From: Zygnema cylindricum
Taxonomy: Eukaryota; Streptophyta; Zygnematophyceae; Zygnematales; Zygnemataceae
NCBI GenBank assembly: GCA_037447655.1
Contig: JBBHKE010000113.1
Location: 86,906-134,952 of the forward strand
DNA: 48,047 nucleotides
Direction of reading: 5' to 3'
Both the position numbers and the translations under genes were made by a program. The notes beneath the pieces are model-generated. The model was not told the DNA's origin, did not search any database, and worked only from the letters and a program-made list of their open reading frames with translations. Shown piece after piece: positions 1 to 10,599 of the stretch (position 1 is the stretch's first letter; each line of letters starts with the position of its first letter).

Positions 1-155
<155 letters not shown>

Positions 156-1650
156 GAACCAAATGTTAATGTTTCAGAAAAGAAGCTCCAGATATTCAAC
201 AATAGAAAATGGATAAGTAGAGTAATGGTTATAAATAAATAATAAACTCGCAAAGCTGCCCAAAACAGGTCAGTTTTGGACACGTTCAGGTATATGCTAA
301 ATGCAGGCTGATTTGTGTTTAATTTGTGATAATTCGTTTTCTGTGGCACGTTATGGTTAAATGTGTGTTAATTCTCGTGTACTAGAGTTCCTGCTTTTAT
401 AACAAAGCAAAAAAAATTGGGTTTATATTTGAAGGGACATTGTTCAAGAGTGTTTTCTACCTGAGTTGTAGCGTGAAAGACCATTGACTAGTACAGAAAT
501 TGAAATCGAAATGTTTTTTTTTTTTTTTCGTCGTTCTGTTTTCGCAAATATGGACTTTCGGGCAACCACGAAATTTGTTTAACTAGTTGTTCGTCATTCT
601 GATTTTATGCTATGAAAATATAGTAAACCTGAGTTTTTCTAAGCCAATCGTGTTGGCTTTTATCCTTCATGCTCATCTGATTATTGTGTTCACAGCTTAA
701 GGTGCTCAAACACAATGGGGCGAATTTATTGCTTTCTGATTTGTTTTTATCAGGAGTATCTGGTAGACCAGAAAAAATGGATAGTCAACAGAGAGTTGCC
801 ACTACTGTAGCTAATTGGGGGAGGAACACGTGTCCTTCGAAATTTTTGAGGAGAAAGATAACAGAGCCTTTTGATGGGTTAGTGTGTTTCTGGTTGTGTT
901 CTACTTGTTGACTTTCTTCACTTGCAATTTGCAGATGGTTTACTATTAACTTAGGGTGACGCTCCATCAGGCGAAATGTGGCGTAGTTTACAGAAATCCG
1001 CGACCCTCCGTACCAAATCGTACCGCCTATTTTGTTTTCATACGAAAAACAACATTACAGAGAATCTTGCCGATACTCTCCGAAGGTCTTGGAGGTAATA
1101 CTGGCTGTCGGATGTTCATCTGCGAGGAGTTCGCTTCAAATTTTTTTGAAACTGTCAACTCACCTCGAGGAGGTGGGTTGGCAGATACAGAAAAAAAAAA
1201 TCGTGACACGTTGGACGATTAAGCTACGTGTCATGATGGAAAACCAACGAAAAATCTTAAGATTTGCACATGACACGCTCTTTCCAAATTACAACCAAAA
1301 ATAAAAACGAAATTTCGTAACATTCCCTCGTCACGCTATTTTCGGTAACTTTTGTTCGTCACACTATTTCTCTCAAAGGACTTTCATTATGTTCGAAAAC
1401 TGAAACCCTAAAAAATGAGCTGGCGTACAGACTGGCGTCTGCAAAAAGTATAAATGTTTTGTCGTATTATTACTTCATACGCAGGTACATGGTACGCAAG
1501 TCAACATTTGAAGTTAAGTTTGTCGGTGCTAAAAATTTGAAAGATATTCAGTATCGGATCGTAGCTTGCGTGGCGCCAGTCATTTTAGAACACGTGGCAT
1601 ACAGATTCTACGTGATGGAACATCGACTCAATCGACCCGGTCTGTAGAGT
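156..1650. other. Non-coding stretch, no gene recognised
   Basis: AT-rich sequence with short frames on both strands that overlap one another and carry no recognisable domain. A run of T occurs near 511-527. From about 1000 the text repeatedly uses CCGTACC and CGTAC words also common in the LTRs further right, so this may be very old LTR-derived DNA, but I cannot align it. Confidence 0.5.
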
Positions 1651-1695
1651 TTGCCGTACAATTACAGAACGTATGATGGAACTTCACCCTTAGTG
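1651..1695 (-). repeat. Terminal-repeat-like sequence, copy a
   Basis: Read on the minus strand this begins CACTAAGGGTGAAGTTCCAT and, about 15 bases further on, has TGTACGG. Related copies occur at 1806-1865 (plus) and 2520-2574 (minus). The CACTA start resembles CACTA-type DNA transposon ends, but no partner end or transposase is seen. Confidence 0.35.
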
Positions 1696-1805
1696 TCGTC
1701 CATTTTCATAACAAAATCTGGACGTCATTACGGCTATGAACGAAGCCACAAAATACGGACGTGTCGGTATAAGCTTCATGTGGGTCAAAGTGGAGAAAAA
1801 TAAAA

Positions 1806-2574
1806 GTTTAAGGGTAAAATTCCATTAGACGAAAAGTGTGGTTCGTTACTGGACGCCGTACAAGTTCGTACAGATCCGTACCATGCCGTACCTTTTTTTT
1901 TTTTGTCAGACGAAATATCGTTACTGGAAAGGTGTCTGGAAGCTCCAATGATGTAGGCGTAATTCCTGGCCGTTGGATATTCCACTTTTTCAGATCCGCG
2001 AAGCAATCGCGCACATCATCTAGTGTGACGATACTCTCCTCGCGAGGAGAGTTGTACGATATTAGACGTGTACCATTGGTACACGTGAAAAAGCAAAAAA
2101 ATATATGCTTTGAACAAACGATCACAGGTCTACACGTCCTACAGGCCATGTGCCTACGTCGTACGGTCCATGTGCCGTCTGCCACGGCGAATGCAGGTGA
2201 GTCGAATTTTTTTTCGCACGCTCCGTCTGACATCCACCGACATTCAAAGTTTGCCGCGACCTTCAAAGTTTGCCGTGTCTTTTTGCCATTCTGTTTTGAA
2301 ATTTTGATTTCGGTTTTCAAAATCAAAAATCTGGTCGCAAACTTTACGTAGGAATCATTAACTACCTCCGGTCGTATAGATATTTCGTTCTGACTTTCCG
2401 TTTGAAGATTTTTTTTAAGATTTTCAAATCAAGACTCTAACCTACGTGGCACCAATCATAATTGAGGAAGGTTTGTTACTGGCCTGACAAAATGGAATAG
2501 TCTTCTAGTAAATGCTGCAAGTCGACTTCTCCGTACATTTACTGGGACCTCCTAATGGAATTCTACCCTAAGTG
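1806..2574. mobile_element. Candidate non-autonomous DNA transposon fossil with imperfect inverted ends
   Basis: The left end (1806-1828) reads TTAAGGGTAAAATTCCATTA. The right end (2552-2574), reverse-complemented, reads CTTAGGGTAGAATTCCATTA, so about 769 bp are bounded by imperfect inverted repeats. Both ends also have a GTACGG-type word some 30 bases further in. The interior has no transposase-like frame. No clear target duplication is visible, so this is a suggestion only. Confidence 0.3.
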
Positions 2575-3496
2575 AGAAAAGAAAAGAATCAAGCCTAAAT
2601 TAGTACAAGTGATCTTGAGATATGAAGATTTTTCGGACAGTTCAAGTAATGTTTCCGATTTTCAATCGTGAAATCACGATCGAGGAGTAAGACCGTTAGG
2701 GCATGTCCCCATGTTCATTAGTAAGGGTTTTTTTCTGTCGTTTCCTGTAAAACTTACCGCCGTACTGCCTAAGTTGCAACCGTACCAAGGAATCGCAAAT
2801 TTGTAGAGCACAATTTGCGTCATCCTCGAACTTAGAATGTTCAAAAAATTATCGTCTTGTGTTTTTCGACCCACTGTCATGACAAAAAACGTCATCTTCA
2901 AACTTATGTTTAAAACACATGCGCGGTGTGCTTTATTTTCGATAAACAAATAGGAATATATATTCGCACGTGCCGTAATTTTCGAAAATTTTCATACGAT
3001 TTACAAGGACAAAGAAAAATACAAACTTCGCTATGTTTTGTTCGTTTGCGTTGAATACGACGAAGAAAAGTACACAATTTGTTTGGTTTTGTCCGTTTTC
3101 GTTCAGTACGGATTTTTTTTTTTTTGCAGGGGTCTCGAAATTCAGATGCCATTTCACGTCGACCGGACAGGCGACGCGAAGTCAAGGCGCATCTTCTTCA
3201 ACCGTGGAACGGCACTGGCTGGAATGCGCTACGTCTACAATGTCATGGTAAGACATGCGACGTCACAAGCAGTTCCAAAAAATAACGTGCGACAGCAAAG
3301 ATTGTAGGCGTTGACAGCCGTCACAGGTATTGTCGACTTATACAATCGTCACAAACATAAGTTACGATTACGTTCTTACACACATGGACACTTGAAAACC
3401 GGGTCTGGCGGATCCGCGCTAAAATACAAAGTAAGTTCGCTAAGTTACAAGTACACGGGGACATACCCTTACCTTTCGATTGGTTCTCTCCAAAAT
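2575..3496. other. Non-coding stretch, no gene recognised
   Basis: Short overlapping frames on both strands without recognisable motifs. A long T run followed by GCAGG near 3114-3131 resembles a splice acceptor, but no exon with a protein signature adjoins it. Confidence 0.45.
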
Positions 3497-3860
3497 TCAA
3501 CGGTCGAGCACGAAGCTAAAGTCCGCCGACAATTTTGACTGTCCGGATTATCAGCCACTCTAATAACGTTGAGCGATATAGTGAATCTTGAAAGTTAGGA
3601 TTTTCCGTAAAATCTACCACTCCAATAACGACTTGGAGTAGAGTTAGTCTCGATAGTTTGACTTTCGGAAAATCTTAGACTCTACTAAGACGGGCGCTGT
3701 AATGATTGTCGATAATTCGATGTACGGGAAATGTTCCACCCTAATAATGATGGTCGGTGGGTTAAATCTCGACAGTTTGGCTGCTTGTAAAATGTTCAAT
3801 TCTAACGATGAGCGGTGTTGTAAGTCTCGATTCAATCGGACCGTCCGATCACCACCAGAG
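3497..3860 (+). repeat. Diverged tandem repeat, period about 60 bp, about six units
   Basis: Units start near 3497, 3557, 3619, 3679, 3738 and 3798, giving spacings of 59-62 bp. Each opens with a variant of ACTCTAATAACGAT, then has a TCTCGAYAGTTTG-type segment, and ends with a GTAAAATCTTC-type segment. The units differ at many positions, so the array is old. The frames that cross it look incidental. Confidence 0.7.
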
Positions 3861-4590
3861 AACAAACTACAAAACGGAGTTTTGTTTCCATATTTAGGGA
3901 CCTTGGGGTACAAATTTGTCGGATGGTAGAAGTGTGCACACTAACGGGGACGCATTAAGTGAAGTGATTTTGTTTGCCAATGGTCCTAGTCAATGGGAGT
4001 TTAAAGAGGCATGAAAAACAGTTTGAAACATCACGAAGCTAAAATACATAGAAAAATTTAAATTGTAACGGGAAAGATGACCTTATTAACACATAGGTAT
4101 CATTCTTTTATTTTGAAGCTTTTACGTTCTAAAAAGTTAATATTTTAGCTTTGGCTAAAATGGAAAAGAAGCATATTAGTGAGAATCAAATCAAATGTGG
4201 ATGATTTACTTATTGATGGCAGATAAAAAAACCATAATTCTTGGTTATCAATAAACTCGTTTCGTCGAGGACAATCAAGTTGGAAGAAGGGTATTGGAGG
4301 TGGAGTGCTTCCAACCATGAAAGTGGACACGATAAACCTCTCAACGTATTTGATAAATATATTAATATTGGGATGATTCTTTCAAATGAGAAAAGATAAC
4401 TTAAATACAGAGTCTCACAACACTAATTAATGTGGGTCATCATGTGTGCTTAAAGTGCACTATTGCTACACCATCCTGATCTGATGATAATGTTGTGTAC
4501 TAAGTGGTGAACTGCAGTTGTAAGTGAAACTGAATCTAAATGGATTAGCATCAGTGGAAACACATATTTAAAAAAATATATTTATAGAAA
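3861..4590. other. Non-coding stretch, possibly LTR of the adjoining minus-strand relic
   Basis: No gene is seen. It lies directly downstream, in minus orientation, of the polypurine tract and LTR start at 4723, so part of it may be that element's 3' LTR. I cannot find the far LTR boundary or a second copy. Confidence 0.35.
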
Positions 4591-4599
4591 ACGCAAGAG

Positions 4600-4735
4600 G
4601 ACTGTAAAATGTACAAAAAGAAAAACCTGCGAACAGGCAGATATCGGACAAAAGAGAGGAAATATAGATGTGAATCAACAGGTGACAATAGTAGACAAGA
4701 CCGAAGCTAGCTTAACAGAAACACCCCTCCTTAAG
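4600..4735 (-). mobile_element. 3' LTR start with polypurine tract, minus-strand copia relic
   Basis: On the minus strand AAGGAGGGG (4724-4732) is followed at once by TGTTTCTGTTAAGC from 4723 leftward. This is a polypurine tract next to a TG LTR start, at the expected distance downstream of the RNase H relic at 4853-5248. The other end of the LTR was not found. Confidence 0.6.
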
Positions 4736-4852
4736 CTAAAATTAGAAAGTCGATTTAGAAGAAAAGAAAGGGTACATTTTGCCAACTAAGAAGAGGAGAA
4801 ACTGAAAGGTAGAGGAAAAAATATGATGTTCAAATTGGAGCTTTTGAGAGTT

Positions 4853-5248
4853 AATCCACTACTAGATTCGTGAATTTCACATAAAGTAATAGGAGAGTGC
4901 CATCTTGGACGCGTTCCCTAGAATAATGATATTTCATGTCGATGTGTTTAGTCTGTTTGTGACGAACATGATTACGACTCAAATCAGCAACCGATTGAGA
5001 ATCGAAACAATACGAGTGGGAGTCGAAGGATGGAATCTAAGATTGGAAAGAAGAGCCCAAAGCTAGACGGCTTCCTCATCAGCGTGCCAGGTTGCAGGTC
5101 GCCACGTATTCCGCTTCGGTACTAGAGCAAGCAAAAGTAGATTGTTATATGCATGACCAAGAAGTAAGCCCATTGCCCAAGAAAAAAAAATGAGCCGGTA
5201 GAAGAGCGGCGAAAGAGCTCATATTTGGCGCAATTGGAGTCTACACTG
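4853..5248 (-). pseudogene. Ty1/copia RNase H relic, a lineage unlike the others here
   Basis: Translated on the minus strand, this shows RRSSTGSFFFLG, then STEAEYVATCNLA, then DSQSVADLSRNHVRHKQTKH and IDMKYHYSRERVQDGT. These match the copia RNase H order (RKSTSGY-FFLG, STEAEY, CDNQAAI-L, KHID-RYH--RE). Stops and frameshifts break it, for example two adjacent stops after the STEAEY segment. The wording differs clearly from the other RNase H relics (STMEAEYM, FKAKHMDIRL), so it is a separate copia lineage. The rest of its pol is missing: E1 sequence begins right after it. Confidence 0.8.
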
Positions 5249-5279
5249 CCGTTAAGAGCCGAAGAGGAGCTAGAGGAGG

Positions 5280-5986
5280 AGTAAGTGAGAAAAATAAATT
5301 TGGTGCCTCAATTCAGGTGCATCTATGTATATATGTCGTGACATGCACCTCTTTACCAAGCTAAGAAAGATCCCCACAGTAGAGATAGAGTACGGGGATG
5401 GAAGAGTAGTTACTACAGATCTAGTAGAATCAATATATCTAAAAGTCTTAAGAAAGGGTAAGACTTCCATACTCACTTTCTCAGATGTCGATAGACCTAA
5501 AAGTCTTAGTAAAGGGTAAGACTTCCATACTCACTTTCTCAGATGTACTTTATATTCCTCAGCTGAGCAAAGATCTTGTCTCTATTTTTGTATTAGATGA
5601 TAAAGAGTTTGATACCTTCACTAGAAAGGGAGTCTTTACAGCTAAGTATGGAGATGAATTCTACTTCAGAGTAGATAAAGGTAGCGAATGAATATTTAGG
5701 CTTAACTTGAGTAATGAAAAAAAAATGCTTATTTGGTGGTGTCCCAAACTTGATGATTTGGCATAATCGGTTGGGGCATGTGCACTTTGATAGGCTAAGG
5801 GAAATGAAGAAGCTTGGTGTAGTAGAAGGCATTCAGTTTGGGGATAATGAAATGGTGGATGATTGTAATGGCTGTGCCCAAGGTAAGGCACACAAACTTC
5901 CATTTCCCAAAACTGCCACATATAAAGGTGAGAAAGTACTAAATCTAGTCCACACAGATATCTGTGGACAACAAACCTTTCAGTAG
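5280..5986 (+). pseudogene. E1: protease C-terminal part and GAG-pre-integrase domain
   Basis: The relic starts abruptly inside the protease region: the DSGA motif is missing, but MHLFTKLRKIPTVEIEYGDG follows as in E5 and E2. After a 58-bp tandem duplication the frame continues with FSDVLYIPQLSKDLVS, then the integrase HHCC zinc-binding segment (WHNRLGHVHFDRL, DDCNGCAQGKAH) and LVHTDICG, which holds the first catalytic Asp. At least three frame breaks are visible (near 5519, 5691 and 5986). Upstream gag and LTR are absent, replaced by the minus-strand RNase H relic. Confidence 0.85.
5431..5546 (+). repeat. 58-bp tandem duplication inside E1
   Basis: 5431-5488 and 5489-5546 are near-identical copies, each ending ACTTTCTCAGATGT. 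A 58-bp gain shifts the frame, so it inactivates E1. Confidence 0.9.
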
Positions 5987-6764
5987 AGATAGAAGGTTAA
6001 TGGTAATAATTACAGATAAATTGTCCACATACTCTAGAGTCTACTTTCTAAAAACAAAGTCTGAAGCACCAACTTACTTCAAAGAATATAAAGCATAGAG
6101 TGAGAAGTTGCACAAAACCCCCATTAAGAGAATAAGAAGTGACAATGGGGGAGAATATACCTCTAACCAGTTTGAGAAATATCTGAGGGATGAGGGAGTT
6201 TAGCATCAGAAAACAATACCTTATAATCCAGAAAAAAATAGGGTAGCTGAGAGTTTGATCCGCACGCTAGGAGATAGCTTATGTAATATGCTCGCCGACA
6301 AAAGGATAAGAAAAAGGTATTGGGCTGAGGCCATGAACTGTACTAACTACATCAAGATTAGAGTCCTTACCTCAGCTGTGAAAGGAATGACACCTTATGA
6401 GAGATGGGTTGGAAGGAAACCAAATATTTCTCACGTGAAAGTATCCGGTAGTCAAGTTTACAGTCTTGACACAAATGGGAAGAACTGGAAATTAAATGCT
6501 AAGGGGAAACCAGGATATTTCGTGGGATATGATAACGATGTCAAGGGATATACATTCTTTGACTTAGCTAAACAAGATATCATTCTGGTAAAGCATCTAG
6601 TCATGGATGAAGGGAAATCATTTGACCCTTTCAAATACACCAAAAAGACAAAAAACAGCTTTGAGTCCGAAGGTGAGGAAGACTCGGATCTTCCCAGAAG
6701 AGACGTGAGTGAAAAAGTGATTGCAGATTCAAGGGAGATCCGCGATGAAGGAGATAAACCATAA
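5987..6764 (+). pseudogene. E1: integrase core and C-terminal domain
   Basis: The integrase would insert the cDNA. Visible parts are STYSRVYFLKTKSEA, IRSDNGGEYTSNQFEKYL (second catalytic Asp) and NRVAESLIRTL, where relatives have NGVAERLNRTL; the Glu position is kept but its surroundings are damaged. From 6255 one frame stays open for 169 codons: the C-terminal region with KRYWAEAMNCTNY, GMTPYERWVGRKPNISH and GKPGYFVGYDNDVKGY, then an acidic linker. In-frame stops occur in the core, for example after FKEYKA and DEGV. Confidence 0.85.
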
Positions 6765-6899
6765 TCTTCGAGGAGACAGAAGAGGAAGAGATGGAGCCGA
6801 CTTTCATGGATAGGGGAGCCGATGAGACAGTGAGGAGGAACTTGAGACTTCCCTCCATCCCATCTTCGGAGTTTTAAGGAGGACGAAGGAGTAGCAAAA

Positions 6900-7870
6900 G
6901 GCTGTAGGAAAGACAAGCTGCTCACAAGGTAACTAAGCTGTCTCACCTTGATGAGCCTCAGTCATACTCAGAGGAAATGGATAGTCCGAGAAGGATAGAT
7001 GGGTTAGAGCTATAAATGATGAGATGGCATCCATCATGGAAGCAAATATTTGGGAACTAGTGGATTGCCCTCCGAACAGAAAACCTATCGGGTGCAAATA
7101 GGTGTTTAAACTGAAATTGAACCAAAATAATACCATTGAAAGATATAGCTCGGTTGGTAGCAAAAGAGTTCACTCAAAAAGAAGGGATAGATTATGAAGA
7201 ACCTTTCCTCCTATGGTACGGTTCCCATCAGTAAGGATTCTCCTTAGTCTAGCAGCAGCGGAAGACGTGGAAATACACCAGATGGATATTAAGACTGCCT
7301 TCCTCAATGGTGAACTAGAGGAAGAAATCTTCATGCGGCAACCATAATGGTTTGTAAAGGAAGGTGAGGAGAGCAAAGTCTGCAGATTTATAAATTCGTT
7401 ATATGGACTAAAGCATGCTCCCAAACAATAAAATAAGAAACAAGATGAGTTTCTCACCAGCGTGAGATATTTCCGAATAAGTTCACACCACTCTATTTAT
7501 ATGTTTGAGGATGAGAATGGTGTTATTTTCATTGCAATTTATGTGGATGAATTGCTGGTGTTAAGTAAATCTATCAAAAAGATCAATAAGTTAAAGAAAA
7601 ATCTCAGAAACACGTTTGATATGAAAGATCTACGAGAGGCAAGATATATCTTGGGAATACAAATCGAAAGACATAGGGGAAGAAGGATTATCACACTTAC
7701 TGAAAAAGAAGCTATAGGGAATATGCTCGAGAAATTCCAAATGGAAAAAGCAAACAGTTGTACCAATCCCCTGGACTTGAAGAAAATAAGTGACGAGAGT
7801 GTAAGAGAAGGAGTGGTAATCTTGGATGATCAGATGAGTCTTGAAGAAAGACAATTTATGAAGTCTATTC
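6900..7870 (+). pseudogene. E1: reverse transcriptase, truncated by E2
   Basis: The RT is readable only by switching frames: KLSHLDEPQSYSEE, then [48 protein letters not shown], then an open frame from 7462 with FIAIYVDELLVLSKSIKK and DLREARYILGIQIERHRG. The catalytic YVDD motif reads YVDE, so one active-site Asp is lost. The frame stops making sense after RQFMKSI, where relatives continue PYRQIVGS. That point, 7870/7871, is where the LTR of E2 begins. RNase H and 3' LTR of E1 are not found in the window. Confidence 0.88.
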
Positions 7871-8026
7871 TGCTGAAATTAAAGGTTTACTTAGGTATTT
7901 TCTAGGTTAATTAATTGATTTAAATAGGAGCACGAAAACGCATAGGCAGCGTGCTTCTAACTTCCCTCTCTAGCCCCCATACTTGTCGTAGTCACTGAAG
8001 GCTGGAGAAGAAGCTAGAGCCATGTC
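7871..8026 (+). repeat. E2 5' LTR, first 156 bp
   Basis: Starts TGCTGAAATTAAAGG, matching TGTTGAAATTAATGG at the start of the 3' LTR (27518). It contains CCCCCATACTTGTCGTAGTC and GAGCCATGTCTG, the U3 block shared by the LTRs here. It stops at ATGTC, the duplicated target of the inserted tandem element, and resumes with TGCCTATGCTTCCCC at 16089. Confidence 0.92.
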
Positions 8027-8888
8027 TGTTGTTCTATGACAGCTGGTGCACCCCCAGCAGTTGCTGAAGTAGTAGCCATCACATAACCAAAGATATGAAA
8101 CACTCAAGATACCAACTTTGATCCACTGCACAAAGCAGTCACTATGGCCAAATGGCCCCAAACTGTATGAGAGGACAGTTTAAAGCGTGTGCTGACATCT
8201 CACAAAGTTTTAAGCAAAACGCCCAATTAAACGAAGAGATATAGCACAGAGAATATCCCTTAAACTGCACATATGTGCTCCTTGAAACCTCATAAAAGGA
8301 TTGCATGAAAGTAACTAAGTCCTAGAATTTATAAAAATAAATTCTACTACTGTCTAATTAGCCAATCACTGCAGTGTAAAGAATGTTACGTTACTATTTA
8401 ACCCTACTCTAATGTACTCTAACTAAATACCTGATGTATGTTAAATTCATCTACGGTGTCCACTGTTTAGTACACTACAGACGAACCATAATTGTCTACT
8501 GACGTCTATTACTAACCGTACACACTAATATAGAATTACGTGTGATGACAAACTCCTGTTTCCACAAAGTTGCCACCGACATTAAAACATTATATGTGAC
8601 GAAACTTGCCGCGGTGTCACTGTGGTCCACTTCCAGATTGTGATAGGTTTTTGTCGGTCCGATCTTGTCTTATCGGACGGTGTGTCATCATTAAGTATTC
8701 CGCGCCATTTCGTAATCTTTCTTTTACTTAGGAACCGTCCGATGTGATCTCTTTAGTTCTGTACAGTCCAGATTGTCAATTCACACTAATATTGACACAC
8801 ACTTTGAAACATGTTCTGAAAATGTTTCTAAGTCCTGTATTTTCCTCTCACAAAATATAGAGAGGACTAAAGCTTTTATAAACCAACA
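8027..8888 (-). repeat. LTR C of the tandem element (3' LTR)
   Basis: In minus orientation it runs TGTTGGTTTATAAAAGC to TCATAGAACAACA. The preceding minus-strand bases TTTAGGGGAG (8889-8898) are the polypurine tract. LTR C lacks the 17-bp duplication of LTRs A and B, so the ATG 53 bases before the LTR end opens a frame reading ATTSATAGGAPAVIEQQ into Gag. An inverted repeat GTCCGAT-ATCGGAC occurs near 8658-8680. Confidence 0.93.
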
Positions 8889-8911
8889 CTCCCCTAAAGC
8901 TTTAGACTCTT

Positions 8912-9715
8912 TTAACCACTTAACCCACAAGCATCTCTGCAAAAGTGTAATTCGGGAGCAGGTAAGGCCTTTGTCAACATGTCAGCCACCATTTTCTCAT
9001 CCGGTAAATAACAAAGTTTCACAATTTTGGCAAAGACCTTTTCTCGAACAAAATGAAGGCTGATATCCATATGCTTGCTTTTGAAATGATGTGCGGGATT
9101 AGATGCAATGGCGATGGCAGCTTGATTGTCACACCACAAAGTTTGCACACCAATTTGCATGAAGCCAAGCTCTTGGAGCACAGATTTAACCCATAACTAT
9201 TCCTTGATGGCTGAGCATGCAGCCATGTATTCTGCCTCCATCGTTGATTGGGTAGTGTTTTGCTGAAGCTTGCTGCTCCAGCAGCACATTCCATTTCCTA
9301 CTTGTAAAACATATCATGTTGTCGATCATCTGCTCGACATTTCACCGTAGCTGGCATCACTCCACGTTTGAAGTTTTAATTCGTCTCCACCTAGAGTTAG
9401 CTTGAACTCTCGAGTCCCTGCCAAGTATCTTAACACTCGTTTTGCTGCCTCCGAATCTGATTTTCTCGGATTCTGTAGACTTCTGCTTAGAGCACCTACT
9501 GTTGCCGCAATATCTGGACGCGTGCAATTCATAAAATAGATTAGACTCCCAACAATCTGTCGATAGGGAATCTTTTCCATGAATTCTGACTCCCTTATTT
9601 CTAGACTCTCTCCCACAATTATTCCTGAGTCTATTTTTGCTCCCTCCAATTTATGTGTGAATTCTATAGGAGTGGCTGCCCCCTTCACATCTTTCTTGTC
9701 AAATTTTTCTAGCAT
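8912..9715 (-). pseudogene. Tandem element: RT C-terminus and RNase H
   Basis: From 9715 downward one frame reads MLEKFDKKDVKGAATPIEF, then PYRQIVGSLIYFMNCTRPDI, AAKRVLRYLAGTREF and TWSDASYGE, up to a stop near 9326. Other frames give STMEAEYMAACSAIKE (about 9240-9200) and WCDNQAAIAIASNPAHHFKS, KHMDISLHFVREKVFAK and VADMLTKALPAPELHFC to 8912. Frame changes separate these blocks. The end, ALPAPELHFCRDACGL, is the usual copia polyprotein C-terminus just before the polypurine tract. Confidence 0.9.
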
Positions 9716-9743
9716 ATTCCCTATAGCCTCTTTCTGTGTAAGT

Positions 9744-10466
9744 TTAATAATCCTTGTAGTTGTATCTTTTTACTTGTATACCAAGAATGTACTTTGCCTC
9801 ACCTAAATCTTTCATCTTAAATCTAGATTTGAGAGCTGTTTTGATTCTGTTAACCCCCTCAATCGTTTTTGAAAAAATCAACAAATCATCAACATATACT
9901 GCAAGAAAAATTGTTCCATCCTCTCCTTCCATAACATAAACTGAGTGATCAAAGCTTATCCTAGTGAAACCGAGACTAGTCAGGTACTCATCTAATTTTA
10001 GATTCCATTGCCTTGGGGCCTGCTCGAGCCCATAATGTGATTTCAGTAGTTTGCACACCAGATTTTATTTTCCCTTTTCTTGGTACATTTCTGGTTGTTT
10101 CATATATATTACTTCTTCTAGTTCCCCGTGTAAGAAGGCAGTCTTAACATCCATCTGATGTATTTCCATATTTTCTATGGCTGCCAGTGTTAACAGAATG
10201 CGGACAGTTGGAAATCTGACAACTGGTGAGAATGTCTCTTCATAATCAATTCCTTCTTTTTGATTATAACCCTTTGCTACTAGCCTAGCTTTGTATCTGT
10301 CGATGGTATTATCAGAATTAAGCTTTAATTCAAAGACCCATTTACTCCCAATTGCTTTACGATCCGGCGAAAGTTCCAGGAGTTCCAAAGTTTGGGCCTC
10401 CATAATCGATTTCATTTCGTCATTTGCTGCAGCTATCCACTGTTTTTTTTCCGGTGCAGAGAACAC
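9744..10466 (-). pseudogene. Tandem element: reverse transcriptase
   Basis: The best preserved part of this element. It reads [79 protein letters not shown] and [17 protein letters not shown], then after one frame break near 10060 SHYGLEQAPRQWNLKLDEYL, FLAVYVDDLLIFSK and DLGEAKYILGIQVKR. The catalytic YVDD is intact. A frameshift near 9760 separates it from the downstream RNase H. Confidence 0.93.
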
Positions 10467-10599
10467 TTGCTAAATGGTGAGAGGCTCCTCGGAATTTGTA
10501 TTGAATGCATAATGGTTTGCACTTGCATTTTGTCGACTACTTGTCCTTCTTCCCCCCGAAATTCTGAGGCTGAAATTGACGGAAGCCTTACATTGCGTT

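Noticed and set aside
684-2351. Several frames of 60-170 codons on both strands
   Set aside because: They overlap one another in opposite frames, lack any domain or codon pattern, and one pair (1808-2326 minus, 1836-2351 plus) are mere complements. I see no splice-site context to support exons.
3038-3307. Possible exon after a T run and GCAGG splice-acceptor-like site
   Set aside because: The following frame has no recognisable protein and no donor or partner exon was found. Poly-T followed by CAG is common by chance in AT-rich DNA.
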